A DNA stretch of 64,000 nucleotides. Source: Streptomyces sp. SirexAA-E. GTDB taxonomy: Bacteria; Actinomycetota; Actinomycetes; Streptomycetales; Streptomycetaceae. Below the pieces are notes generated by a model. That model saw only the letters and a program-made list of their open reading frames with translations, was not told the DNA's origin and ran no database searches. The stretch is from NCBI RefSeq assembly GCF_000177195.2, contig NC_015953.1, forward strand, positions 4,650,001-4,714,000. Reading direction: 5' to 3'. Made by a program: the position numbers and the translations under genes. Below are positions 24,660-32,435 of this stretch, one piece after another. The stretch's first letter is position 1. The number at the start of each line of letters is the position of its first letter.

Positions 24660-25499
24660 ATGAAAAAGCCTCTTGTCGGTGCGTTTCTTTCCGTCCTGCT
24701 CCTCGGGGCCGGCGTCGCACCGGCAGCCGCCGCCGGCGGCCCGGACGCCACCGACGTCCGCGCCAAGGCGGTCGGCTTCGCGGGCACGGTCGCGCTCAGC
24801 AACTGTTCCGGATCGGTCGTCCGCGCGCCCTCGTCCCAGCCGGGCGACCCCGCCCTCGTGCTGTCCAACGGCCACTGCCTGGAGACCGGCTTCCCCGGCC
24901 CCGGCCAGGTCGTGCTCGACCGCGCGTCGACCCGCAGCTTCACGCTGCTGAACGCGGCGGGCAACGGCGTCGGGACGCTGCGCGCCTCCAAGATCGCCTA
25001 CGGGACGATGACGGACACCGACGTCTCGCTGTACCAGCTCACGACGACGTACGCCCAGATCGAGAGCTCCTACGGCATCAAGGCCCTGGAACTCGACTCC
25101 GCGCGTCCGGCGAAGGGCACCGCGATCACCGTCGCCTCCGGGTACTGGAAGCGCCTGTACAGCTGCGCCGTCGACGGGTTCGCCTACCGCCTCAAGGAGG
25201 GCAGCTGGACCTGGAAGGACTCGGTCCGCTACACCTCCGCGTGCCAGACGATCGGCGGCACGTCCGGCTCCCCGGTGATCAACGACGCGACCGGCAAGGT
25301 GGTCGCCGTCAACAACACGGGCAACGAGGACGGCCAGCGGTGCACGGACAACAACCCGTGCGAGGTCGACGAGAGCGGCGCGGTCACCGTCCGGAAGGGC
25401 ATCAACTACGCCCAGCAGACGTACGGCATCGTGCCCTGCCTCGGCCCCGGCAACCGGATCGACCTGAACCGCACGGGCTGCGCCCTGCCCAAGCCGTAG
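24660..25499 (+). CDS. Secreted trypsin-like serine protease
   Basis: A 279-residue exported protein. The signal peptide covers residues 1-25 (GAFLSVLLLGAGVAPAAAA, cleavage after AAA). The chymotrypsin-like triad is visible: His in LVLSNGHCLE, Asp in MTDTDVSLYQL and Ser in IGGTSGSPVIN. Six or more cysteines could form disulfides. It belongs to the broad trypsin-like group seen in streptomycete secretomes, without a propeptide of the streptogrisin type. The ATG at 24660 follows GGAGGGGACCCCCAC. Confidence 0.9.
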   Translation: MKKPLVGAFLSVLLLGAGVAPAAAAGGPDATDVRAKAVGFAGTVALSNCSGSVVRAPSSQPGDPALVLSNGHCLETGFPGPGQVVLDRASTRSFTLLNAAGNGVGTLRASKIAYGTMTDTDVSLYQLTTTYAQIESSYGIKALELDSARPAKGTAITVASGYWKRLYSCAVDGFAYRLKEGSWTWKDSVRYTSACQTIGGTSGSPVINDATGKVVAVNNTGNEDGQRCTDNNPCEVDESGAVTVRKGINYAQQTYGIVPCLGPGNRIDLNRTGCALPKP

Positions 25500-25733
25500 G
25501 CGGGTCTCCCGGACCACGCGCGGCGCCGGACGGCGGGCACCGCGGGTGAGAGGGGGCTCAGGCGCGCGCAGCCGCTTCTCGCGGCGGGCGGCGACGGTGT
25601 GGGAGTTCCCCGAGGCGGTCGGTGGCGTGTTCGGCGGTGGTGCGCCTCCTGCGGCGCTCGCCGGCGGATCCGGTGGGCCGGCCGCCTCGGAAACCGTGAG
25701 CGCGGTGGCCCCCGAGCCCCCGGAGCACGGACC

Positions 25734-26630
25734 TCAGCCGTGTACCGCCGGCTCCGGCTCGGCGCGGGCCGCGGCGTCGGCCTCGGACGTACGAGGGAGC
25801 CTCGGCGGCGGGGCGAAGGCCAGCAGCAGGGCGGTGACGAGCGCCTGGAGGCCGAGCAGCAGGGCATGGGTCTCGGCGGCCTTGGCGTCGAGGAGGACCA
25901 TCGTGACGTTGATGGCGAAGTGGACCGCGATCGCCGCGACGATCCCGCCCCGCTCGTAGGCGTACCCGATCAGCATCGCCATCGGGACGATGCTGACGGC
26001 GAAGAGGACGCCGCTCGCGCTCGTCAGGCCCAACTCGTGCTGCACGGTGCCGTCGACGAAGAAGAGCGGCAGGTGCCAGACGGCCCAGACGGCGCCCAGC
26101 ACGAGGCCGGCCTGGAAGCGGCCCATCGTGGCGCGCATCCGCGGGTGGACGGTGCCGCGCCAGCCCGGCTCCTCCCCGAGCGGACCGCCGATCAGCATCG
26201 CGCCGACGAACGCGGCGAGCCCGCCGGCGTCGCGCACGGCGTCCTGGGCATGCTCCAGGCTGGGCGTCGGACCGCCCGCCGCCTGCGCCAGCAGACTTCC
26301 CACACAGATCGTTCCCGAGGCGAGCGCCACCAGCGGCGGCGTCCACACCAGCGTGCTCCGCCCCAGGCGCACCACATGCGCGGGGGCGGACTCTCCGCGC
26401 CGGCCGCGTCGGACACGCAGCACGAGCGCGGCGATCAACGGGCCGAAGGCGCCGAAGAGATGGATGCCGGAGGCGGCGGCCGACCCGGCCGGGCCGCCCA
26501 GCGCGAAGGCCGTCGCCCAGGCCGACCAGCTCACACCGAAGGCGAGGGCGAGGAAGAGGGTCAGGTCGCTCCGGTAGCTCTGTGGGCGGAAGCTCTGCGG
26601 ACGGAAGGCTGTGGTGTGTGACGTAGTCAT
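25734..26630 (-). CDS. CPBP-family intramembrane protease-like protein
   Basis: A 298-residue polytopic membrane protein of the CAAX protease/bacteriocin-processing (Abi) family. The three motifs are present: GEEPGWRGTVHPR (EExxxR), WAVWHLPLFFVDG (FxxxH type) and VHFAINVT (HxxxN). Eight membrane segments are likely. Two copies of FRPQS stand near the N-terminus. Substrate unknown; bacterial members process peptides or anchor regulatory circuits. The 234-bp gap after it and the 293-bp gap before it contain no supported gene. Confidence 0.87.
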   Translation of the reverse strand: MTTSHTTAFRPQSFRPQSYRSDLTLFLALAFGVSWSAWATAFALGGPAGSAAASGIHLFGAFGPLIAALVLRVRRGRRGESAPAHVVRLGRSTLVWTPPLVALASGTICVGSLLAQAAGGPTPSLEHAQDAVRDAGGLAAFVGAMLIGGPLGEEPGWRGTVHPRMRATMGRFQAGLVLGAVWAVWHLPLFFVDGTVQHELGLTSASGVLFAVSIVPMAMLIGYAYERGGIVAAIAVHFAINVTMVLLDAKAAETHALLLGLQALVTALLLAFAPPPRLPRTSEADAAARAEPEPAVHG

Positions 26631-26923
26631 GCCAAGAAGCTCTCTTGTGTGCGTCCGGGATGCGGGTCTGCCGCGAGGGGCGGGACGGTGTGTCCTGGGG
26701 TGTCCACGGCGTGTTTCGACGCTGCCGCGGCGTTGCGGCGCGGCGCGGGACCGCGCCGGGGCGGCGTGCTGCTCGGCGGTGTGCCGTGCCGGGTGGTGGC
26801 GGCGTGCGCGGCCCGGGGTCCGTGCCGGGGCGGCCGGGCGGCGGGGGTGCGGCGCGGTGTCCGTCGCGCGTGCGTGCTGTTCCGGCCGGGGATGTGCGCC
26901 CGGGGGCCGCGGGTGCCGGAGGG
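26631..26923. other. G-rich intergenic stretch
   Basis: 293 bp between two genes on the minus strand. The plus strand is strongly G-rich. I see no conserved protein, clear terminator or repeat. It must carry the promoter of the CPBP gene. Confidence 0.4.
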
Positions 26924-27874
26924 TCAGGAGGAGGAGGCGAGCCGCTCTTCGGCGGGCGTCTCACAGGCCGCCGCGTCCAGGTGGCGGGTGAGCCACTCGG
27001 CGACGAGGTCGAGCAGGCCGGGGTCGACCGGTTCGCGCAGCAGGCGGCGGTAGTGGCTCATCGTGGGGCGTCCGGTGTCGCGTCGCAGGACGTGGGTGAG
27101 GTCGTCGACGCGGTGCGTCTGCGCGCCGCCGGGGACCAGACGGGCGATGTCCTCCAGGGCGTCCGGGTCGACCTGGAGGTCCTTGGCGCCGGTGACGGCG
27201 AGGACCGAGGCGCTGATGGCGGCGAGGTCGTCCCGGGTGTCATGGACGAGCATCTCCCGCAGCCAGCGGGCGTTGACCTTGGTTCCGGCCACCCGCGCCA
27301 CGTCCGTCCGGGTCTTCTTCACCCGGGCGAGGATCCGGCCGCCCAGTCCCGCCAGCGGCCGGCGCAGCAGCCGGACGGGGGCGGGCATGCTCGACACGAT
27401 CGAGCGGCCCTGCCACCGGAAGGCGCCTTCGCCCACGTCGGCGAAGCCGGCCAGCAGCACCACCGCCCGTACGTCCGTGCGGGATCCCAGGGCCATGGCG
27501 TGCAGGGAGCCCTCGCTGTGGCCTATCACGCCTATCGCGTCCGCGCGGACGTCGGCCCGGTCGGCCAGGGCGCGCACGGCCGCCGCGGCGTCCCGGCGGT
27601 TGTCGGTGAACCCGGCGGTCCGCCAGTCGCCGGGTGTGGCGCCGACCCCGCGCCGGTCGTAGCGCAAGGTGGCGATCCCCCGGGCCGCGAGGGCCTCGGC
27701 CACCGGCCGCGCCAGGTTCACCCTGAGCTTCGGGGCGTTGCCGTCGCGGTCCAGCGGGCCGGAGCCGTGCAGCAGCAGGACGGCCGGGTGCGGTCCGGGG
27801 CCTGCCGGCAGCGTCAGGGTGCCGGCCAGCGAGGTCCCGTCGTCCGCGGGGACCGTCATGTCGATGTCGGGCAA
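26924..27874 (-). CDS. Alpha/beta hydrolase
   Basis: A 316-residue serine hydrolase of the acylaminoacyl-peptidase-like/dienelactone-like group. HPAVLLLHGSGPLDRDG gives the oxyanion region, VIGHSEGSLHAMALG the nucleophile elbow with serine, LAVTGAKDLQVDP the acid and VDDLTHVLRR the histidine. YDRRGVGATPGDW is typical of the family. I chose the TTG at 27874, which has AGAGG upstream; the ATG at 27859 is an alternative. It is divergent from an ArsR-type regulator with a palindrome between them. Confidence 0.85.
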   Translation of the reverse strand: MPDIDMTVPADDGTSLAGTLTLPAGPGPHPAVLLLHGSGPLDRDGNAPKLRVNLARPVAEALAARGIATLRYDRRGVGATPGDWRTAGFTDNRRDAAAAVRALADRADVRADAIGVIGHSEGSLHAMALGSRTDVRAVVLLAGFADVGEGAFRWQGRSIVSSMPAPVRLLRRPLAGLGGRILARVKKTRTDVARVAGTKVNARWLREMLVHDTRDDLAAISASVLAVTGAKDLQVDPDALEDIARLVPGGAQTHRVDDLTHVLRRDTGRPTMSHYRRLLREPVDPGLLDLVAEWLTRHLDAAACETPAEERLASSS

Positions 27875-27928
27875 GACTCGGCCTCTTTCGTTTCGCGCGT
27901 CGCCGGAGGTGCCGCTGGGGACGCCGTT

Positions 27929-27948
27929 CGTTCTCAACTACGAGAACG
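27929..27948. promoter_or_regulatory. Operator candidate for the ArsR-type regulator
   Basis: CGTTCTC-AACTAC-GAGAACG, an inverted repeat with 7-base arms, in the 99-bp region between the divergent hydrolase and regulator genes. It covers the likely promoter of the regulator. Confidence 0.6.
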
Positions 27949-27973
27949 TTATCAGATGTGAGATCATGGACGT

Positions 27974-28525
27974 ATGGCAACCGTGAATCTCCTCCTGCAC
28001 CCGGTCCGGATGCGCATCCTCCAGACCCTGGTCGGCGCCGGCGAACTGACCACCGCCCAGCTGCGGGAACGCCTTCCGGACGTCTCGCCCGCGAGCATGT
28101 ACCGGCACGTCGCGACCCTCACCCAGGCCGGGATCCTGGAAGTGGTCCATGAAAGACCCGTACGCGGGACGGTCGAACGCAGCTATCGGGTCCGGCAGGA
28201 CGAGGCCCTCGTCGACGAGGAAGCCCGCGCGGGCATGACCAAGGACGACCACCGGCAGGCGTTCACCGTCTTCACCGGGGCGATGATGGCCGACCTCGAC
28301 CGCTACCTCACCCGCGACGACGCCGACCCCGCGCACGAGGGCGTCCTCTACCGGCAGGGAGCGGTATGGGTGACCCCCGAGGAGTTCCCCGGGCTGGTGG
28401 AGGAACTGGAGGAACTGGTCGCCCGCCGCACGGGACACGCCCCCGGCGACGGCCGCATCCGCCACATCGTCAGCCTCGCCCTGGTGCCCGACAAGGCGAC
28501 CGGAGAGGACCACCAGGCACTCTGA
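27974..28525 (+). CDS. ArsR/YlzA-type winged-helix regulator
   Basis: A 183-residue DNA-binding protein. The helix-turn-helix (residues 5-75) reads LHPVRMRILQTLVGAGELTT, SPASMYRHVATLTQAGIL and GTVERSYRV. No metal-binding cysteine pair is present, so it is not a classical arsenic sensor. The C-terminal 100 residues (AFTVFTGAMMADLDRYL onwards) form a helical effector domain like that of helix-turn-helix regulators next to alpha/beta hydrolases. It is likely the repressor of the divergent hydrolase and of itself. Confidence 0.85.
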   Translation: MATVNLLLHPVRMRILQTLVGAGELTTAQLRERLPDVSPASMYRHVATLTQAGILEVVHERPVRGTVERSYRVRQDEALVDEEARAGMTKDDHRQAFTVFTGAMMADLDRYLTRDDADPAHEGVLYRQGAVWVTPEEFPGLVEELEELVARRTGHAPGDGRIRHIVSLALVPDKATGEDHQAL

Positions 28526-28662
28526 GACGCCCTGCCCCGCGACGGCCTCCCTGACGGCGGACGCGTGCGGGGGGAGCTGCCCCGGGCCCTGACCGGGCGC
28601 ACCGGGCGCACCGGGCGCACCGGTCCGCTCCGAGCCCTCGACGGACCGGGCGGGCCCGCGCG

Positions 28663-29388
28663 TCACTCCGTCACGGGAAGGCACTCGGCGAGCAGGTCGA
28701 CGACGTCGCGCCAGGCTCGCTCCGCGTGCCGCGGGTGGTGGCCGACACCGGGGAGCACGGCCTGGTCGACGGACGGGTGGTGGAAGGCGTGCAGGGCTCC
28801 GCCGTAGACCACGAGGCGCCAGTCGACGCCCGCCGCCTGCATCTCGGCGGCGAAGGCGTCCCGTCGCGCGGCGGGCATGATCGGGTCCTCCGACCCGACC
28901 CCGGCCCACACGGGACAACGGATGCGCGCGGCCTCGCCCGGCCGCCCCGTGATCAGTCCGTTGACCGTCGCGATCGCCCGCAGGTCGACGCCGTCGCGCC
29001 CGAGCTCCATTGCGATCACGCCCCCGGTGCCGTAGCCGACGGCGGCGATCCGGCCGGGGTCGGTCCGTGGTTCGGCGCGCAGCACGTCGAGTGCCGCGTG
29101 GCCGATGTCCCGCATCCGGTCGGCGTCGGCGAGCAGCGGGGTCACGCGCGCCAGCATCTCCTGCGGATCGGTGAACCATCGCCCGCCGTGGAGGTCGAAG
29201 GCCAGCGCGACGTACCCCAGTTCGGCCAGGGCGTCGGCGCGGCGGCGCTGGAAGTCGTTCAGCCCCGGACCCTCGGGCCCGAGCAGGACCGCCGGCCGAC
29301 GGTCGGCACCGGCGGGGAGCGCCAGGTGTCCGACCATCGTCAGGCCGTCGGCCGGGTAGGTGACCGTGCGTGTGGTGACCGTCGTCAT
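28663..29388 (-). CDS. Dienelactone hydrolase family protein with altered nucleophile
   Basis: A 241-residue alpha/beta hydrolase of the dienelactone hydrolase family. PAVLLGPEGPGLNDF gives the N-terminal loop, LAFDLHGGRWF is typical, the acid lies in GVGSEDPIMP and the histidine in YGGALHAFHHP. The elbow reads VGYGTGGVIA, whereas active members have Cys or Ser (G-x-C-x-G). Glycine therefore replaces the nucleophile, and the protein may be inactive or use another residue. Between this gene and the ArsR gene lie 3.5 copies of ACCGGGCGC (28592-28623). Confidence 0.82.
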   Translation of the reverse strand: MTTVTTRTVTYPADGLTMVGHLALPAGADRRPAVLLGPEGPGLNDFQRRRADALAELGYVALAFDLHGGRWFTDPQEMLARVTPLLADADRMRDIGHAALDVLRAEPRTDPGRIAAVGYGTGGVIAMELGRDGVDLRAIATVNGLITGRPGEAARIRCPVWAGVGSEDPIMPAARRDAFAAEMQAAGVDWRLVVYGGALHAFHHPSVDQAVLPGVGHHPRHAERAWRDVVDLLAECLPVTE

Positions 29389-29474
29389 GGCAGGGGACTG
29401 TAGTGAGGCCCGGCCCGGACCGGGCCGTTCTTCACCACCGGCAGAACGGCGCGGGCGCCCGGCCGGATCACCGC

Positions 29475-29612
29475 GCCGCGCCGACGTGGGCTGTGCCGGG
29501 GGCGTGGATCACGGCCGTACGGGCCGCCCGGGGCTCCGGACCGCGCGGCCCGCGAGGACGGAGGTGCGCCGGCCGTCCTCGATGACGAAGCGGCCGTCGA
29601 TCAGGACGTGCG
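29475..29612. repeat. 138-bp direct repeat, copy 1
   Basis: Matches 30750-30887 in the same orientation with 137 of 138 identical bases (difference at 29535). On the minus strand it encodes the last roughly 34 codons of the amidohydrolase gene whose intact end lies in copy 2, plus downstream DNA. Copy 1 is thus a fragment of a gene 3' end, left on the far side of an inserted 1137-bp segment. Confidence 0.95.
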
Positions 29613-30104
29613 CCTGCAAAGGACTGCGGGCAGTACGCGGCCGAGGGCGGTCCGCGGCTCCACGAATTCTTGCAGGGGAACGCGGCTGCGCAGCAGGCTG
29701 CCGACGGAACTCGCGCACACACCACTGTCATTGGGCACAGTTACGGCAGCACGGTGGTCGGCGTTTCAGCACAGTCGGGGAGTTGGAAGGACCCTGCGGT
29801 CGCCAATGACTTCGTCTTCGCGGGCAGTCCTGGCGTCCAAGCCGATCACGCGGCGGACCTGGGTGTCGGAGCCGACCACGTGTGGGCCATGGGCGCCCCT
29901 TGGGACGATCAGGTGGTCAGGCAGGGCGGCCGCCTGATGGGGCTCGGTGACAACGGGATCATTCCCACTGATGAATCCTTCGGTGGGAACATCATGGAGA
30001 GTGACTCCGGCGGACACACCGGATTCTTCGACGGCGAGTCCGACAGTATACGCAATCAGGGGGCCGTCATCGCCGGTCAATATGACAAGGTGCAACTTGA
30101 ATAG
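29613..30104 (+). pseudogene. C-terminal fragment of an alpha/beta hydrolase (DUF1023-like) effector
   Basis: The reading frame is open from the exact edge of the 138-bp repeat, so the N-terminal part of the gene is missing. The remaining 163 codons contain the nucleophile elbow TTVIGHSYGSTVVGV, FVFAGSPGVQADHAADLG, VWAMGAPWDDQV and the histidine region SDSGGHTGFF, as in DUF1023 hydrolases. These often form C-terminal domains of secreted WXG-type toxins. It could be translated from the TTG at 29670 but would lack the start of the fold. GC content is lower than in the neighbouring genes. The next gene overlaps its end. Confidence 0.75.
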
Positions 30105-30600
30105 GCGAATCTTGAAAACCGGGTTCATTATTGCGACGTGCATGCTGGCAGTAGCGTGCTCGAATGGAAAAGAGGCGGCGGTGGAAACGCGGGACGGCGA
30201 TACTGTGAGGGCGGGCGTCGAAAGGGTGTCCAGCCGGATTCTCGATATCCTCGACGTGAAGGGGGAGGTCACGGATACCGGTGCGATGACGGTGCGTTGC
30301 TCGGACTACGACCCCGACGAGGAGGTCTACCGCGCACGGCACCCCTGGAGTATCTATAAGACCCCTTTCGTGGATATGGAAAAGGGTATGGATCGCCTGC
30401 GGGCCGAGCTCCCGAAAGAGGGTTGGAAGATCGTCCAGGACGGCGTGGACGGCAGCAAGGTCAAGAGCCCGCAGATCGTCGCGGAGTCCAAGGGGGGCGA
30501 ATTCGCAGTCGACGTACGGTTGCATGAGGCGAGCGAAATCGGAAATGCGCCGGACCTCTTGGAGGTCACCGTCGAATCGGCTTGCTACCGGCAGAAATAG
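30097..30600 (+). CDS. Small lipoprotein, possible immunity partner
   Basis: A 167-residue lipoprotein. A short signal peptide ends in the lipobox LAVAC (Cys about residue 19). The mature part is acidic, with repeated alpha/beta pattern segments such as PFVDMEKGMDRLRAELP and GWKIVQDG. No named family recognised. I chose the TTG at 30097, which has AAGG upstream; the ATG at 30082 is possible. It overlaps the hydrolase fragment by eight bases. A lipoprotein directly behind a secreted effector's tail is a common immunity layout, so a protective role is inferred. Lower GC than the flanks suggests transfer. Confidence 0.7.
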   Translation: MNRRILKTGFIIATCMLAVACSNGKEAAVETRDGDTVRAGVERVSSRILDILDVKGEVTDTGAMTVRCSDYDPDEEVYRARHPWSIYKTPFVDMEKGMDRLRAELPKEGWKIVQDGVDGSKVKSPQIVAESKGGEFAVDVRLHEASEIGNAPDLLEVTVESACYRQK

Positions 30601-30749
30601 CCCGCTGGGAGGCAGGACGGCCAAGCATCATTCGGGAACCCAGCGCCGTCCCGTCCCGTCCGGCAGGCGTGCGACGACGGCTACGGGACCTCGCCGCGTG
30701 TCGAGGTGCCCGTATTCGACGCTGTGCGCCGATCCGTCAAGGAGGACGG

Positions 30750-30887
30750 GCCGCGCCGACGTGGGCTGTGCCGGGGGCGTGGATCACGGCCGTACGGGCC
30801 GCCCGGGGCCCCGGACCGCGCGGCCCGCGAGGACGGAGGTGCGCCGGCCGTCCTCGATGACGAAGCGGCCGTCGATCAGGACGTGCG
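30750..30887. repeat. 138-bp direct repeat, copy 2
   Basis: Second copy of the repeat at 29475-29612. It includes the intact 3' end and stop codon of the amidohydrolase gene (30784) and 34 bp beyond. Confidence 0.95.
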
Positions 30888-32409
30888 GGATGCCGACCGG
30901 CAGGGTGCGCGGTTCGTCGAAGGTGGAGCCGGCCGCCACCGTGCCGGGGTCGAAGAGGACCAGGTCGGCGCGGTAGCCCTCGCGGACGTACCCCCGGTCC
31001 GCCAGGCGCAGGCGGGCGGCGGGGCGGGAGGTGAGGTGGGCGACGCACTCCTCCAGGGAGAGGATGCCCAGCTCCCTGACGTACCGGCCGAGGTACTGCG
31101 GGAAGGTGCCGTAGGCGCGCGGGTGGGGCTTGTCTCCCTGGAGGATGCCGTCGCTGCCGCCGGTGTGGACCCGGTGGCGCATGATCTGGCGGACGTTCTC
31201 CTCGTGGCCGACGTGCTGGAGGATCGTCGTGCCGAGCCGGTCCTCGGTGAGCAGCCGACGGGCCGTCACCCACGGCGCCTCACCGTGGGCCCGGGCGGAC
31301 TCGGCGACCGTACGGCCCACGTAGCCGGCCAGTTCCGGGGAGCCGGTGCCCGAGATCTCGATGGTGTCCCACTCGATCGGGACGCCGTGGCAGCCGTCCG
31401 AGCCCACGACCTCCAGGTGGTGCCGGATCCGCTCGGCGGTCGCGTCGTCCGCGAGCCGGTTCAGGACCGACGCGGGCCCGCCCTCCCCGGCCCAGCTCGG
31501 CAGCATCGCCACGAGGGTGGTGCAGCCCGGGGTGTACGGATAGGTGTCCAGCGAGATGTCGGCGCCCGCCGCGAGGGCGTCGTCCAGGAGGGCGAGGAGG
31601 TCGGGGGCCTTCCCCTCGTTCACGCCGAAGTTCATGGTGGCGTGGGCGAGATGGAGGGCGCAGCCGGCGTCGCGGGTGAGCCGCACCATCTCCTCGTACG
31701 CGGCCAGTGCCCCGGCGCCGTAGGAGCGGTGGTGCGGGCAGTAGTAGCCGTCGTAGCGGGCCACCACCCGGCACAGCTCGGCGAGTTCGGAGTCGTTCGC
31801 GTACATCCCGGGGGTGTACGTCAGCCCGGAGGACATCCCGACCGCGCCCTCCGTCATGCCCTGGGCGACCAGGTCCTTCATCCGGACCAGTTCCGCCTCG
31901 GTGGCCGGCCGGTCCTCCCAGCCCACCGCGAGCATCCGGACGGTGCCCTGCGGGACGAGGTAGGCGGCGTTGACCGCGATGCCCTGGCCGTCGAAGTTGC
32001 GGTCGAGGCGGTCCAGGTAGCCGCCGACGGTGCGCCAGTCGAAGTCGATGTCGGAGCCGTCGCCGTTCCACCCGGCGATGGCGCGGCGCACCTCCGCGAG
32101 GGTGCGGTCGTCCGCCGGGGCGTAGGACAGCCCGTCCTGGCCGAGGACCTCCAGCGTGACGCCCTGGGCGGCCTTCGCGCTGTGGTCCGGGTCGCGCAGC
32201 AGGGCCAGGTCGCTGTGCGCGTGCATGTCGGTGAAGCCCGGGGAGAGCGCCAGCCCGTCGGCGTCCAGGGTGCGGGCGGCGGTGGGGCGCGGGCCGTCGC
32301 CCTCCCGGCGGATCTCGGCGATCCGGCCGTCCGTGATGCCTACGTCGGCGCGGTAGGACGGCGCGCCGGAGCCGTCGACGACGCGGGCGTCGCGGATGAC
32401 CAGGTCCAT
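30784..32409 (-). CDS. N-acyl-D-amino-acid deacylase family amidohydrolase
   Basis: A 541-residue zinc amidohydrolase that should release D-amino acids from N-acyl derivatives. Metal-site regions: FTDMHAHSDLALL, YCPHHRSYGAGA, ALHLAHATMNFG and HTGGSDGILQGD (catalytic aspartate). In characterised D-aminoacylases a zinc-binding Cys occupies the motif GNCG; here the same place reads VLGQDGLSYAP with Asp, as in one subfamily, so metal binding may differ. The ATG at 32409 lies 26 bases after the D-amino-acid deaminase gene, on the same strand, which suggests one operon for D-amino-acid use. Confidence 0.85.
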   Translation of the reverse strand: MDLVIRDARVVDGSGAPSYRADVGITDGRIAEIRREGDGPRPTAARTLDADGLALSPGFTDMHAHSDLALLRDPDHSAKAAQGVTLEVLGQDGLSYAPADDRTLAEVRRAIAGWNGDGSDIDFDWRTVGGYLDRLDRNFDGQGIAVNAAYLVPQGTVRMLAVGWEDRPATEAELVRMKDLVAQGMTEGAVGMSSGLTYTPGMYANDSELAELCRVVARYDGYYCPHHRSYGAGALAAYEEMVRLTRDAGCALHLAHATMNFGVNEGKAPDLLALLDDALAAGADISLDTYPYTPGCTTLVAMLPSWAGEGGPASVLNRLADDATAERIRHHLEVVGSDGCHGVPIEWDTIEISGTGSPELAGYVGRTVAESARAHGEAPWVTARRLLTEDRLGTTILQHVGHEENVRQIMRHRVHTGGSDGILQGDKPHPRAYGTFPQYLGRYVRELGILSLEECVAHLTSRPAARLRLADRGYVREGYRADLVLFDPGTVAAGSTFDEPRTLPVGIPHVLIDGRFVIEDGRRTSVLAGRAVRGPGRPVRP

Positions 32410-32435
32410 GGGGTGTCCCGCCTTTCGGGGAGCTC

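Noticed and set aside
28592-28623. ACCGGGCGC triplet repeat as a regulatory array
   Set aside because: Only 3.5 short GC units lie in a gap after the ArsR gene. It is probably chance or slippage and has no evident role.
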